Positions 37,093-45,699 of a DNA stretch of 64,000 nt are shown piece after piece. The position numbers were made by a program, and so were the translations under genes. The stretch is from Halomonas campaniensis (GTDB lineage: Bacteria; Pseudomonadota; Gammaproteobacteria; Pseudomonadales; Halomonadaceae), in the NCBI RefSeq assembly GCF_002211105.1, contig NZ_JPUA01000012.1:44456-108455 (forward strand), given 5' to 3'. Positions within the stretch are counted from its first letter, which is position 1. Each line of letters starts with the position of its first letter. The notes under the pieces are model-generated. The model was not told where the DNA came from and searched no databases. It saw only the letters and a list, made by a program, of their open reading frames with translations.

Positions 37093-37121
37093 AACGGGCC
37101 CTGCGTAAAGCAAGGCCCGTT
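37093..37121. terminator. Terminator hairpin between mmsA and the convergent gene
   Basis: AACGGGCCCTGC and GCAAGGCCCGTT pair over 12 positions with one mismatch around GTAAA. Read leftwards the stem is followed by TTTTGTT, so it best serves the leftward gene at 37148, and may also stop mmsA transcription. Confidence 0.65.
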
Positions 37122-37147
37122 GATGGGGGAGGTGCTGGCCTTCCTTG

Positions 37148-37846
37148 CTAAAAATTATCGAATAAAGGCAGGCTTTCTTCGAGCAACTGTTCGATGGGGC
37201 CGAGCTGGCTTTCATGCAGCACTAACAGTGACTCTCCCTCCATGAAGTGTTCAGCGGGCGGAACCAGTAGGGCGAACTCACCCTCTTCAAGGTGAAATTC
37301 GTGTATTTCGCGCATACCCAACGGGGTCATGCATTGCGTGCAGCGGTAGGTGTCATCTTCGCCATAAATCAGCCGATGGTACATTTTAAACAGCGTATAC
37401 AGGGCTAAACCGCCCTCAAACGCTGGCCAGCGGGCTGGGGTATCGCGAATGTCATTGTTAAGGTCTTGCCCTTCGGCTTTGGCGTCTGCAATTGCATCGG
37501 CGAGTGGGGCGGCAAGGATGGCGTTTTTGTCGGCAGGTAGCGGCGTGTTGTGCTTGGAGGCTTGTTCAAAATCCTGCACCGCGCGCTTAAAGTCAGGCAC
37601 ACCACCGAGCGCGTAATCGACGTGCTGTAAGTCTTCAGGCTCAAAGCCGCCGTTTTCCCAGCCATGGATAACACGAAGGGTCATCTGATCCCGTTTCATT
37701 GGGCGTGCAAGTAACATATGCAGCATAATACGAATGTGCAGCTGGCGCTCATCGGTATCATTTTCAAATGCTCGATAGGGGTCAGTAAACAGCTCATTTA
37801 GACGACCGGGGGTATGTTCCTTGGCTTCGGCTTCGTTTTGGTTCAT
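37148..37846 (-). CDS. Unrecognised 232-residue protein
   Basis: I do not recognise a family. The protein is soluble, acidic and mostly helical, with a single CTQC pair (YRCTQCMTPLGMREIHEF) and an acidic C-terminal third (EEGEFALLVPPAEHFMEGESLLVLHESQLGPIEQ). It has no signal peptide or membrane span. One CxxC pair alone is not enough for a zinc finger. It is monocistronic between convergent mmsA and a divergent CMD-family gene. Codon use looks like that of its neighbours, so it is probably a genuine native gene. Confidence 0.75.
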   Translation of the reverse strand: MNQNEAEAKEHTPGRLNELFTDPYRAFENDTDERQLHIRIMLHMLLARPMKRDQMTLRVIHGWENGGFEPEDLQHVDYALGGVPDFKRAVQDFEQASKHNTPLPADKNAILAAPLADAIADAKAEGQDLNNDIRDTPARWPAFEGGLALYTLFKMYHRLIYGEDDTYRCTQCMTPLGMREIHEFHLEEGEFALLVPPAEHFMEGESLLVLHESQLGPIEQLLEESLPLFDNF

Positions 37847-38024
37847 GACAGTGTCCCTTTGAACGAACTGTTTATTAAGAGTAGCGCGCGGTTTTTTATC
37901 ACAGATCGATACATCAGTATGGCGAGCAGGTTGGCTGATTAAAAGCCTCTTAATTTAGCTTTTTGTTACCCATCGGCTAAACCGTTTTTACCAGATATTT
38001 AAATTTAACAATAAAGAGGTGAAT

Positions 38025-38606
38025 ATGTCTGCATCATTAAGTCGTTTTAACGTTCCTGAAACACTGGATGATCTTCCGGAAGATATTCGCAGTACCATTT
38101 TAGCGGTTCAGGAGAAAGCGGGTTTCGTGCCCAATGTGTTTCTGATGCTGGCCCATCGCCCCACTGAGTTTCGGGCTTTTTTTGCCTATCACGATGCGTT
38201 AATGGAGCGCGAATCGGAAACGCTCACCAAAGCGGAGAAAGAGATGATTGTGGTCGCCACTAGTGCACGCAACCGCTGCTTATATTGTGTGGTCGCTCAC
38301 GGTGCCCTGGTGCGTATTTACAGTAAAGACCCACTGCTCGCTGATCAAGTGGCGATCAATCATCGTGTAGCGCCGATTAGCGAGCGCCACCGTGTTATGC
38401 TCGATTTTGCTATGCACTGCGCTATCGATGTGGGTGAAATGACCGATGAATGGCTCTCCCGCCTGCTGGAGGTAGGCTTTAGCCAAGAGGACTGCTGGGA
38501 CATTGGCGCCATCGCGGCGTTTTTTGGTCTTTCAAATCGCTTGGTCACGCTGGCGGGCACACCGCCCAATGAGGAGTTCTACTTAATGGGGCGTGTACCT
38601 CGCTAA
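38025..38606 (+). CDS. Peroxidase-related (carboxymuconolactone decarboxylase/AhpD-like) protein
   Basis: ATG 38025 has AGAGG five bases upstream and gives 193 residues. It contains the AhpD-like site NRCLYCVVAHGALV (C-x2-C-x3-H) and the family start DLPEDIRSTILAVQEKAGFVPNVFLMLAHRPTEFRAFFAYHDALM. Proteins of the uncharacterised peroxidase-related group probably reduce peroxides with a thiol pair, but the electron donor is not known. It is the last gene before the TPP riboswitch. Confidence 0.88.
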   Translation: MSASLSRFNVPETLDDLPEDIRSTILAVQEKAGFVPNVFLMLAHRPTEFRAFFAYHDALMERESETLTKAEKEMIVVATSARNRCLYCVVAHGALVRIYSKDPLLADQVAINHRVAPISERHRVMLDFAMHCAIDVGEMTDEWLSRLLEVGFSQEDCWDIGAIAAFFGLSNRLVTLAGTPPNEEFYLMGRVPR

Positions 38607-38697
38607 CATGCGGCCACGGTATCCTAAGCTTTACTAAGCGGTTATTCTGATTGAGAATAGTTCCTGAATCAGTTCTTAACCTCGTATCTACATTCAC

Positions 38698-38791
38698 TGT
38701 CGCCAGGGGAGCCCTGCTCAAAAGGGCTGAGATGTGTGCTGCGCAGACCCTGGAACCTGATCCGGTTCGTACCGGCGGAGGAAGCGCGACA
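38698..38791 (+). promoter_or_regulatory. TPP (THI-box) riboswitch
   Basis: The conserved TPP aptamer blocks are in order: GGGGAGCCC, then GGGCTGAGAT, GACCCTGGAACCTGATCCGG and TTCGTACCGGCGGAGGAA. TGTCGC (38698-38703) can pair with GCGACA (38786-38791) as P1. The ribosome site GGAGGAA (38777-38783) is part of the aptamer, and P1 reaches the first base of the start codon at 38791, so ligand binding should block translation directly. Confidence 0.95.
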
Positions 38792-40164
38792 TGCTTTACC
38801 TAACGTCAGCCGTGCTTGGCGCGGCGCTGTGCTGCTTTGCTTATTTAGGCCTGCGGGCTCGCTGGGTGGATGGCCCGCTTGACGACTATGTCACTGCTCG
38901 TAATTCGCAAACGGCTTCTACACTTGGACTCTCCTTTCTAGCCTCCGGCATGGGGGCATGGATTCTCTTTGCGCCCCCTGAAATTGGTGCCTTTGTTGGC
39001 CCGCTGGCCCTGGCAGGCTATGCCCTTGGCTCTGCGCTGCCATTTATCGTTTTAGGGCTGTATGGGCCAAAGATTCGCCGTGCGCTGCCCGAGGGGCGCA
39101 GCATCGCCGAGTTTGCTGAGGCGTGCTATGGTGCGGGTGTACGGCACTGGGTAACGCTGGTATCCATTGCCTATATGGCGTGCTTTTTAGCCGCCGAGCT
39201 AACCGCCATTGGGGCAATCACTGCGTTACTTTCCGATGTGCCCCCTGCACTGGTGATTATTGGCGTAGCGCTTACTACGCTGGTGTATACCGCAGCGGGA
39301 GGCCTGCGAGCCAGCCTTGCCACGGATCGCTGGCAGGCGTGGCTGCTGCTGGTTCTGCTGTGTGTGGTGGGGATCATGGCGCTATGGCGGCTTCCCACTA
39401 TTCCTGCTGAGGCTGTACTCCCTTCCATTCCCATCACTAGTGCGCTCAGCGTAGCGTTAACGCTAGTGATCGCGGTTACCGCGGCTAACCTTTTCCATCA
39501 AGGCTATTGGCAGCGCGTGTGGGCTGCGCAAGACGATCAGAGCTTGGGGCGCGGGGCGTGGTTAGGTGGGGCGATGACGGTCGTCGTGATCATGGTGATT
39601 GGCGGTTTGGGCGTGTTGGCTGCCATGAGCGGTTTCTCTCTGGGGGAGCCCCCGATGCCCTTTTTTGCCCTGCTAAGTGATGCCCCCATTTGGCTTTCAC
39701 TGCCCGCCTTGGTATTGGCGGTGACCTTGGTGGCCTCCAGCGTTGATACGCTGCAAAATGGCATTGCCTCGCTGGTGGTCGCACGCAGCGAGCAACAGGG
39801 CGTTTCACTCGTTGCTGCCCGTTGGATAACGGTTGTGGTGATGATGCCAGTGGTATTGATTGCCTTGCAGGGGCTGTCGGTACTGCGGCTGTTTTTGATT
39901 GCCGACTTGCTGTGTGCCGCGATTGTGGTGCCTGTGTTGCTCGGCCTGTGGCAACGTATGACGCCAATTGCAGCCATTGGGGGTGGTGTTGCAGGTTTGC
40001 TAGGTGCCATTCTTCCTGGTTGGTTAAGCCACGGAAGCCTGATGGCAGGGATCTTGGCTGCCAGCTTTCCGGGCAGTATCCCTACCCTGGGGCCATTCGT
40101 CGGCGCGTTAATCGCCTCTACGCTAACGAGTGTGCTGCTCGCGTTTTCAACCAAAAAAAAGTGA
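38791..40164 (+). CDS. ThiV-like sodium:solute symporter (predicted thiamine-precursor transporter)
   Basis: The 457-residue membrane protein has about 12-13 spans and SSS-family features (SQTASTLGLSFLASGMGAWILFAPPEIGAFVG near the start, GGLRASLATDRWQAWLLL, and ANLFHQGYWQRVWAAQDDQSLGRGAWLGGAM). A TPP riboswitch covers its ribosome site, which shows control by thiamine pyrophosphate. SSS members under THI-boxes were named ThiV and predicted to import a thiamine precursor such as hydroxymethylpyrimidine; substrate is therefore inferred. No thiamine synthesis gene is next to it. Confidence 0.87.
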   Translation: MLYLTSAVLGAALCCFAYLGLRARWVDGPLDDYVTARNSQTASTLGLSFLASGMGAWILFAPPEIGAFVGPLALAGYALGSALPFIVLGLYGPKIRRALPEGRSIAEFAEACYGAGVRHWVTLVSIAYMACFLAAELTAIGAITALLSDVPPALVIIGVALTTLVYTAAGGLRASLATDRWQAWLLLVLLCVVGIMALWRLPTIPAEAVLPSIPITSALSVALTLVIAVTAANLFHQGYWQRVWAAQDDQSLGRGAWLGGAMTVVVIMVIGGLGVLAAMSGFSLGEPPMPFFALLSDAPIWLSLPALVLAVTLVASSVDTLQNGIASLVVARSEQQGVSLVAARWITVVVMMPVVLIALQGLSVLRLFLIADLLCAAIVVPVLLGLWQRMTPIAAIGGGVAGLLGAILPGWLSHGSLMAGILAASFPGSIPTLGPFVGALIASTLTSVLLAFSTKKK

Positions 40165-40218
40165 GATGTAAGCAGTAAAGAGCTGATCGCGTTATGCTAG
40201 CAGAATAACAGCTACCTC

Positions 40219-41658
40219 ATGGTTGATATGACAATGAGTTTCCCCACAGCACCTGACGAAGATGCGCGGTTAGCAGCCCTTTATGAGCTTGCACTTCTCG
40301 ATACCCCTGAAGAGCCTGCTTTTGATCGCATTACAAGGTTGGTGACCAAGCTGCTAGACGTGCCTATCTCGACGGTGACGTTGGTAGATGCGCAACGGCA
40401 GTGGTTTAAGTCGAGTATTGGCGTTGAGAACCAAGAGACATCTCGCGATGTGGCTTTCTGCGCTTATACCATTATGTCCTCAGAGCCCTTTGTTGTTGAG
40501 GATGCCAGCCAAGATGCCCGTTTTTCTCAAAATCCCTTAGTGACTGCTCCCTATGGCATCCGTTTTTATGTGGGTATTCCATTACGCTCTTTGCAAGGCT
40601 TGGCACTAGGGTCACTCTGCGCGCTCGACACTAAACCTCGCGTCGTCAGCGAGGATGAGTTAGCGGCCTTGCAAGACTTAGCGGCAATAGCGACAGAGGA
40701 AGTTCATTTGCGTGAGCGGGTGGTGCTGGAGAAGAAAAATGCCGCGGCATTTCAGCAGGCGCTGAATGAGCTACATCAAAGTATGGAACGCCAAATTGAG
40801 CGGCGCACCAATGAGCTCAATTTAGTCATTGAGTCAGCTTATGACGCCTACATTAGCATTGATGCCGACGACGTTATTTTGGACTGGAACCGCGCAGCAG
40901 AAGTGATGTTTGGTTGGCCACGCAAAGAAACACTGGCAAGGACGATAACGCAGCTGATTTTTCCTGCCGGGCTGCCCCCCAGCAATAACCGTGCTTCCAT
41001 CACCTCTACAGCACGGCGCCAGGATGGCACTGAGCTACCTGTTGAAGTTCGCATTAAGACGCTAATGATAGATGGGCGCGAGCGGCGAAGCCTTTTTATC
41101 CACGATATTACCGAACGTCAGCAGCTTGAGCGACTGCGTGATCAGCAGGCTCGTGAAGATGCACTTACCAAACTACCTAACCGAAGAGCCTTGGATGAGC
41201 GCTTACCTGAAGCCATGGCCCGCACTCGACGCTCCCAACAACCCCTAGCCGTTTTATTTATGGATCTGGATGGTTTCAAAGCAATTAACGACACCCATGG
41301 CCATGCCATGGGGGATGAATTGCTGCGCGTGATTGCTAAAAGATTGGGGGCTACGGTGCGCGAAACCGACTATATCGCACGCTGGGCCGGGGACGAGTTT
41401 GTCCTGCTATTGGAAGGCAGTGAGCCCACCGCAATCGATTCGCTGGCCAATAAATTAGTTCAGGTGGTTCAAGAGCCACTGGCCGCTGGTAATGCGGCGT
41501 TACATGTCAGCGTTAGTATTGGGGTTGCTTTGTATTTACCAGCGAGTGCCGAGACAGCTAATGAACTGCTAAAGCGCGCCGATGTGGCTATGTATGATGC
41601 AAAGCGCTCTGGAAAAGCCCAAGTACGCATTGCCCAGCCTTTGGATAATGCTTTTTAA
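40219..41658 (+). CDS. GAF-PAS-GGDEF diguanylate cyclase
   Basis: The 479-residue cytoplasmic protein has a GAF domain (about 20-165: LLDTPEEPAFDRITRLVTKLLDVPIS ... RFYVGIPLRSLQGLALGSLCALDTKPR), a PAS domain (about 200-300: ESAYDAYISIDADDVILDWNRAAEVMFGWPRKE), and a GGDEF domain. The catalytic loop reads AGDEF (IARWAGDEFVLLL), a change that some active cyclases carry, with RETD five residues upstream as I-site. There is no membrane span and no EAL domain. It should make cyclic di-GMP in response to a soluble or light/redox cue; the cue is unknown. Confidence 0.9.
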   Translation: MVDMTMSFPTAPDEDARLAALYELALLDTPEEPAFDRITRLVTKLLDVPISTVTLVDAQRQWFKSSIGVENQETSRDVAFCAYTIMSSEPFVVEDASQDARFSQNPLVTAPYGIRFYVGIPLRSLQGLALGSLCALDTKPRVVSEDELAALQDLAAIATEEVHLRERVVLEKKNAAAFQQALNELHQSMERQIERRTNELNLVIESAYDAYISIDADDVILDWNRAAEVMFGWPRKETLARTITQLIFPAGLPPSNNRASITSTARRQDGTELPVEVRIKTLMIDGRERRSLFIHDITERQQLERLRDQQAREDALTKLPNRRALDERLPEAMARTRRSQQPLAVLFMDLDGFKAINDTHGHAMGDELLRVIAKRLGATVRETDYIARWAGDEFVLLLEGSEPTAIDSLANKLVQVVQEPLAAGNAALHVSVSIGVALYLPASAETANELLKRADVAMYDAKRSGKAQVRIAQPLDNAF

Positions 41659-41685
41659 GCACCAGGGAAATCTTCAAGGACGACC

Positions 41686-42654
41686 ATGATTCGAACGATT
41701 CTGACTACCCCTGAAGGCGAAACCCACGAGGGAGATGAACGACTGTTGGCTGCTTGGCAGACCACGCCTGGCAGCCATATTTGGATCGATATGCAGGGGG
41801 AGTCCCAGCAAAGCGAGCGGACGATTTTAGAGGCGTTTGAGTTTCACCCGATGGCGATTCAAGATGCCCACAAAGAGCGTCATCCGCCGAAAATCGAAGA
41901 GTTTGATAATCACACCTTGATTATTTACCGAGGCATCTCCTCCTTCGATGCTGAGCTGAACTACGTACCGCAACAGGTCTGTTTCTTTGTGGGGGAGCGG
42001 TTTCTGGTTACCCTCCATCCCGGCCAAGCGCTCTCCATAGAACGGCTATTCAACGAGCACGGTAAAGCCCTACTGGCCCACTCGCCGGAACATGTCGCGC
42101 TGCGGGTGATGTATATTTCAGCGGGCTTTTATATCGATAGCCTACTTGAGTTCGAAACGGCGTTAAGCGACCTGGAAGACGAGCTGCTGGAAAATGGTAA
42201 TGATGTACTAATGCGCAAGATCATTACCTATCGCTCGCGGCTGGTTAAAATGCGCCGCATCTTTAGCTACCACCAGGGTATTACCCAAGAACTCATCGCT
42301 TATGACTATGAGCATTTGCCGCGGGAAGAGAGTGAAACCCTCCACGCGATCAACGATGTAGCGGATCGCTTCGAGCGCCTCTATACCTTGACCCAAATGT
42401 ACTACGACATTTGCGGTGACTTAATCGATGGCTATATCTCTATTTCCTCTCACCAACTAAATATCACCATGCGCGTCCTCACGGTCATTACTGCGATCTT
42501 TGTTCCTCTAACGTTTATCGCCGGGATTTACGGCATGAACTTCGAAAATATGCCCGAGCTACGCTATCAGTACGGCTACTTTTTTGTATGGGGTGCCATG
42601 CTGGGGATCGGTGGGGGGCTGATATGGCTGTTTAAGCGCAAGCATTGGTTTTAA
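41686..42654 (+). CDS. corA: CorA-family divalent metal transporter
   Basis: The 322-residue protein has the CorA layout: an acidic soluble N-terminal funnel, a long stalk helix (YRSRLVKMRRIFSYHQGITQEL), then two C-terminal spans joined by the GMN signature (IAGIYGMNFENMPEL). The last residues KRKHWF lie in the cytoplasm. It should form a pentamer that moves magnesium, cobalt or zinc across the inner membrane. The ion is not fixed by the sequence; a ZntB-like role is possible. Its stop codon lies inside a 13-bp tandem repeat. Confidence 0.9.
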   Translation: MIRTILTTPEGETHEGDERLLAAWQTTPGSHIWIDMQGESQQSERTILEAFEFHPMAIQDAHKERHPPKIEEFDNHTLIIYRGISSFDAELNYVPQQVCFFVGERFLVTLHPGQALSIERLFNEHGKALLAHSPEHVALRVMYISAGFYIDSLLEFETALSDLEDELLENGNDVLMRKIITYRSRLVKMRRIFSYHQGITQELIAYDYEHLPREESETLHAINDVADRFERLYTLTQMYYDICGDLIDGYISISSHQLNITMRVLTVITAIFVPLTFIAGIYGMNFENMPELRYQYGYFFVWGAMLGIGGGLIWLFKRKHWF

Positions 42655-42681
42655 AGACTGGTTTTAAGGACTGGTTTTAGG
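42646..42681 (+). repeat. 13-bp tandem repeat across the corA stop codon
   Basis: TGGTTTTAAAGAC (42646-42658), TGGTTTTAAGGAC (42659-42671) and TGGTTTTAGG (42672-42681) follow one another. The corA stop (TAA at 42652-42654) is inside the first copy. Confidence 0.85.
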
Positions 42682-42820
42682 CTCGCCAGGGAAAGACTCA
42701 TCAGGAAACGAAAAATTGACGCATACATAGGTGGTCAGCGGCTGAGTGTGGCATCCTCTCCAGTGACCAAGACTATAAGGCATAAAGCCGTCGACTAGCG
42801 TTTTCACTGGGAGTTGTTCC

Positions 42821-43399
42821 ATGACGATTATGATTATCGGGCTGCTGATTTTTTTAGGCAGCCACTCTGTACGTATCTTTGCTGAAAACTGGCGTCAGCA
42901 GCAGATTGCTAAACACGGCGAAACCACTTGGAAGGTAGCCTATTCGGCGGTATCCATCGTTGGCCTGGCCATTGCGATTTATGGTTTTGGGCAGATGCGC
43001 CTCGACTCTCTCTATATCTGGTACCCGCCTATGGGAATGCGCCACGCGGTGGCGCTGCTGATGGTACCCGCCTTTATTATGCTGGTGGCGGCCTATATTC
43101 CGCATAACGCGATTAAGGCCAAGCTTGGCCATCCCATGATGCTGGCGGTAAAAATCTGGGCGTTTGCTCACCTGCTGGCCAATGGACGCTTGGGCGAGAT
43201 TATCTTTTTTGCGGCCTTTCTTATCTGGGCTATCCTGGCGTTTAAAGCCGCCAAAAAGCGCGACCGCCTGACACCACCTGCGCCCGTCAGTACGCATAAA
43301 ATGGCCACCATTGCTACCGTGCTCGTAGGCTTGATAGCGTATGTGGTGTTTGCTTTTTATCTGCACACAGTGCTGATTGGCGTCCCTGTTTTTAGCTAA
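42821..43399 (+). CDS. NnrU family membrane protein
   Basis: The 192-residue protein has about six membrane segments and the NnrU pattern MIIGLLIFLGSHSVRIFAENWR, WYPPMGMRHAVALLMVPAFIMLVAAYIPHNAIKAKLGHPMMLAVKIWAFAHLLANGRLGEIIFFAAFL. The conserved His residues in these spans could bind haem. NnrU is linked to nitrite/nitric-oxide reduction in denitrifiers and is related to plant 15-cis-zeta-carotene isomerase; its function here is unknown and no denitrification genes are adjacent. It starts a three-gene rightward run. Confidence 0.88.
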   Translation: MTIMIIGLLIFLGSHSVRIFAENWRQQQIAKHGETTWKVAYSAVSIVGLAIAIYGFGQMRLDSLYIWYPPMGMRHAVALLMVPAFIMLVAAYIPHNAIKAKLGHPMMLAVKIWAFAHLLANGRLGEIIFFAAFLIWAILAFKAAKKRDRLTPPAPVSTHKMATIATVLVGLIAYVVFAFYLHTVLIGVPVFS

Positions 43400-43444
43400 T
43401 CAGTTTTGAGCAGTTTGACGTTAGCCCAACCTAGGAGTTACTCC

Positions 43445-44623
43445 ATGGCCGAGACGACACACACGGTGCCCACTACCATGGCTGCCATGCTATTGACCGG
43501 GCATGGCGGTATGGAAAAGCTGGAATACCATCAGGATGTCGCCACGCCGCAGCCCAAGGCGGGCGAGGTGTTGGTTCAGGTGACCGCTACGGCGAAGAAT
43601 AATACTGACCGCAAGGCGCGTGAAGGCCTGTACCCGACCAAAGACAAAGGTGATGTGACTTCCTTTGCCATGGGCGGCACCCCAACCTTAACCTTTCCAC
43701 GGATTCAAGGCGCCGATGTTGCTGGCCGTATAGTGGCGGTTGGCGAAGGCGTTGACGCCAAGCGAATTGGTCAGCGCGGACTGCTTGATTTCAATATTTA
43801 CGCCGATGAACGCCGGGATATCAATCTAACCCCGGATTACTATGGTCACGGGGCTGACGGCGGTTTTGCTGAGTATATCGCCGTGCCTGCGGAGCAGTTT
43901 TATCACGTGCCTAACCCAGAGCTGCATGATGCCGAACTAGCCTCAATGGGCATGTGTTCGTATCAAACCGCTTATCATATGATGACCGCCGCCAAGGTGG
44001 GGGCCGGAGAGCGGGTTCTGGTCAGCGGTGCCAGCGGCGGTGTGGGCACCGCGCTCATTCAACTCTGTCGCATTGTGGGCGCGATTCCTTACGCAGTCAG
44101 TCAGCTTGATAAAGCCGAGGCACTCAAAGCACTCGGTGCAGAAACGGTGATTGATCGTGGTGATCTGCCCACTTTTGTTGAGCGGGTGCTGGAAAGCACT
44201 GGTGGCAAACCGATTGATGCAGTAATGGATTTGGTCGGCGGTGAGATGACCAATCTGTTTATCGACACCATGATTGTCGATATGCAGGGGCGTAAGAGCT
44301 ACCCGCGCCTCTCCATTGCCGGTGCCAGCGGTGGCAACCTTAGCGAAATGATGTGGACCCGCATCTATCTTTATCAAGTACAGATATTTGGTGTTTCCCA
44401 CGGCACCCGTGAAGAGGCCGAACAACTGGTGGCGTGGATTCGCAGCGGGGAGTTAAAACCAGTACTGCACGCTGCCTTTAAGCTCTCTGATCTGCACGCT
44501 GCCGAGCGCTATTTTGTCAATCGGGGTAGCAACTACCTGGGTAAAATCGTGCTTGTCCCCGATGCCCAGTGGGCATCCCATGGTGCGCCGTTCGCCCTTG
44601 AGAATTCCTCCACTGCCGTTTAG
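43445..44623 (+). CDS. MDR-family alcohol dehydrogenase/quinone reductase
   Basis: ATG 43445 has AGGAG seven bases upstream and gives 392 residues; the longer frame to 43406 lacks a ribosome site. The N-terminal GroES-like domain includes PKAGEVLVQVTATAKNNTDRKAREGLYP and FPRIQGADVAGRIVAVGEGV; the nucleotide-binding domain has GERVLVSGASGGVGTALIQL. The structural-zinc cysteines are not evident, so it is closer to zinc-independent quinone reductases. The proline-racemase-family gene follows after 11 bases, so a shared pathway is likely. Confidence 0.85.
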   Translation: MAETTHTVPTTMAAMLLTGHGGMEKLEYHQDVATPQPKAGEVLVQVTATAKNNTDRKAREGLYPTKDKGDVTSFAMGGTPTLTFPRIQGADVAGRIVAVGEGVDAKRIGQRGLLDFNIYADERRDINLTPDYYGHGADGGFAEYIAVPAEQFYHVPNPELHDAELASMGMCSYQTAYHMMTAAKVGAGERVLVSGASGGVGTALIQLCRIVGAIPYAVSQLDKAEALKALGAETVIDRGDLPTFVERVLESTGGKPIDAVMDLVGGEMTNLFIDTMIVDMQGRKSYPRLSIAGASGGNLSEMMWTRIYLYQVQIFGVSHGTREEAEQLVAWIRSGELKPVLHAAFKLSDLHAAERYFVNRGSNYLGKIVLVPDAQWASHGAPFALENSSTAV

Positions 44624-44634
44624 GAGCACCGCCA

Positions 44635-45699
44635 GTGCCTAACCTTCATACCATCCAGCTAATGGACACCCATGCAGGAGGTGATGTTAGCCGTATCGTC
44701 ACGGGGGGGATAGATAGTCTGCCTGGCGCTACCGTGCGCGAGCAGATGGAGTATCTGCGCGATGACGCCGACGGTTTGCGCCGCCTGCTGCTTGAAGAGC
44801 CCTACGGTATTCCGGAGATGTCGGTCGACCTGTTAGTGCCAGCCACCCATCCCGAGGCAGTGGCGGGTTACATCATTATGGAAGTAATGGGGTACCCCAT
44901 TTATTCCGGTTCCAACACGCTGTGTACTGCCACAGCGGTGCTTGAGAGCGGTATTGTCCCCAAGCAGGAAGGCATACAGCGATTTAAGTTGGAAGCGCCG
45001 GCGGGGTTAGTGCAAATCGAAGCGAAAGTGCACAACGGTGTGGTGGAATCGGTGACCTGTGGCGGCTTGCCCAGCTATATCGATACCTATCGCGATAAGA
45101 TTCACGTGCCGGGTATTGGCGAAGTGACTTACTCCATCGCCTATAGTGGTGGCTTTTACGCTTTGGTCGATGCCACTGAGCTGGGCTTTAAGCTTTCCCG
45201 TGATGAGGAGCGTGCGCTTTCGGAGTGCGCCTACAAAATTGTCGAAGCGATAAAAGCGCAGCGGGGCTTTTCCCACTACACTCTGGGCGATGTGGGTCCG
45301 CTGCCATTTTTGCACTTTATGGGCCCTGAAGAGCAGATAGGGGAGGGGTATACACGTTCACGGTCAACGACCTACGTGCATCCAGGTGTTATTTGCCGCA
45401 GCACAACGGGCACCGGCACCTCGGCACGTCTAGCGCTAATGAATTACGAAGGACGTTTGAATGTAGGTGATAAGCTAGAGACGGTGTCACTACGTGAGAC
45501 GGGGTTTATCGGCACCTTCATTGGCACCCATCAGGAAGGGGCTTACCAGGTCGTCGAAAATACCATTACCGGCCGCAGCTATGTACTGGCCCACTCGGAT
45601 ATCGTTATTAACTGTGATGACCCGATGGTCGCGTGTGGAGAGCTACACCATATATTGCGCGACCGTCACCCGCCGGAAACACTGCCTTTAGAAATGTAG
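44635..45699 (+). CDS. Proline racemase-family enzyme, probably a hydroxyproline dehydratase type
   Basis: The GTG at 44635 gives 354 residues, with GGAG within the preceding stop region. The family fold is clear (MDTHAGGDVSRIVTGGI, MSVDLLVPATHPEAVAGYIIMEVMGYPIYSGSNTLCTATAVLESG, STTGTGTSARLALMNYEGRL). The two catalytic Cys of true racemases are replaced: Ser in YSGSNT and Thr in STTGTGTSA. Loss of Cys in this superfamily goes with dehydration of trans-3-hydroxy-L-proline rather than racemisation; the exact substrate is inferred. Its stop codon lies in a 15-bp tandem repeat. Confidence 0.85.
   Translation: MPNLHTIQLMDTHAGGDVSRIVTGGIDSLPGATVREQMEYLRDDADGLRRLLLEEPYGIPEMSVDLLVPATHPEAVAGYIIMEVMGYPIYSGSNTLCTATAVLESGIVPKQEGIQRFKLEAPAGLVQIEAKVHNGVVESVTCGGLPSYIDTYRDKIHVPGIGEVTYSIAYSGGFYALVDATELGFKLSRDEERALSECAYKIVEAIKAQRGFSHYTLGDVGPLPFLHFMGPEEQIGEGYTRSRSTTYVHPGVICRSTTGTGTSARLALMNYEGRLNVGDKLETVSLRETGFIGTFIGTHQEGAYQVVENTITGRSYVLAHSDIVINCDDPMVACGELHHILRDRHPPETLPLEM

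Noticed and set aside
39537..40154. 205-residue minus-strand frame within the ThiV-like gene
   Set aside because: Low-complexity Thr/Ile/Pro product antisense to a well-supported membrane protein.
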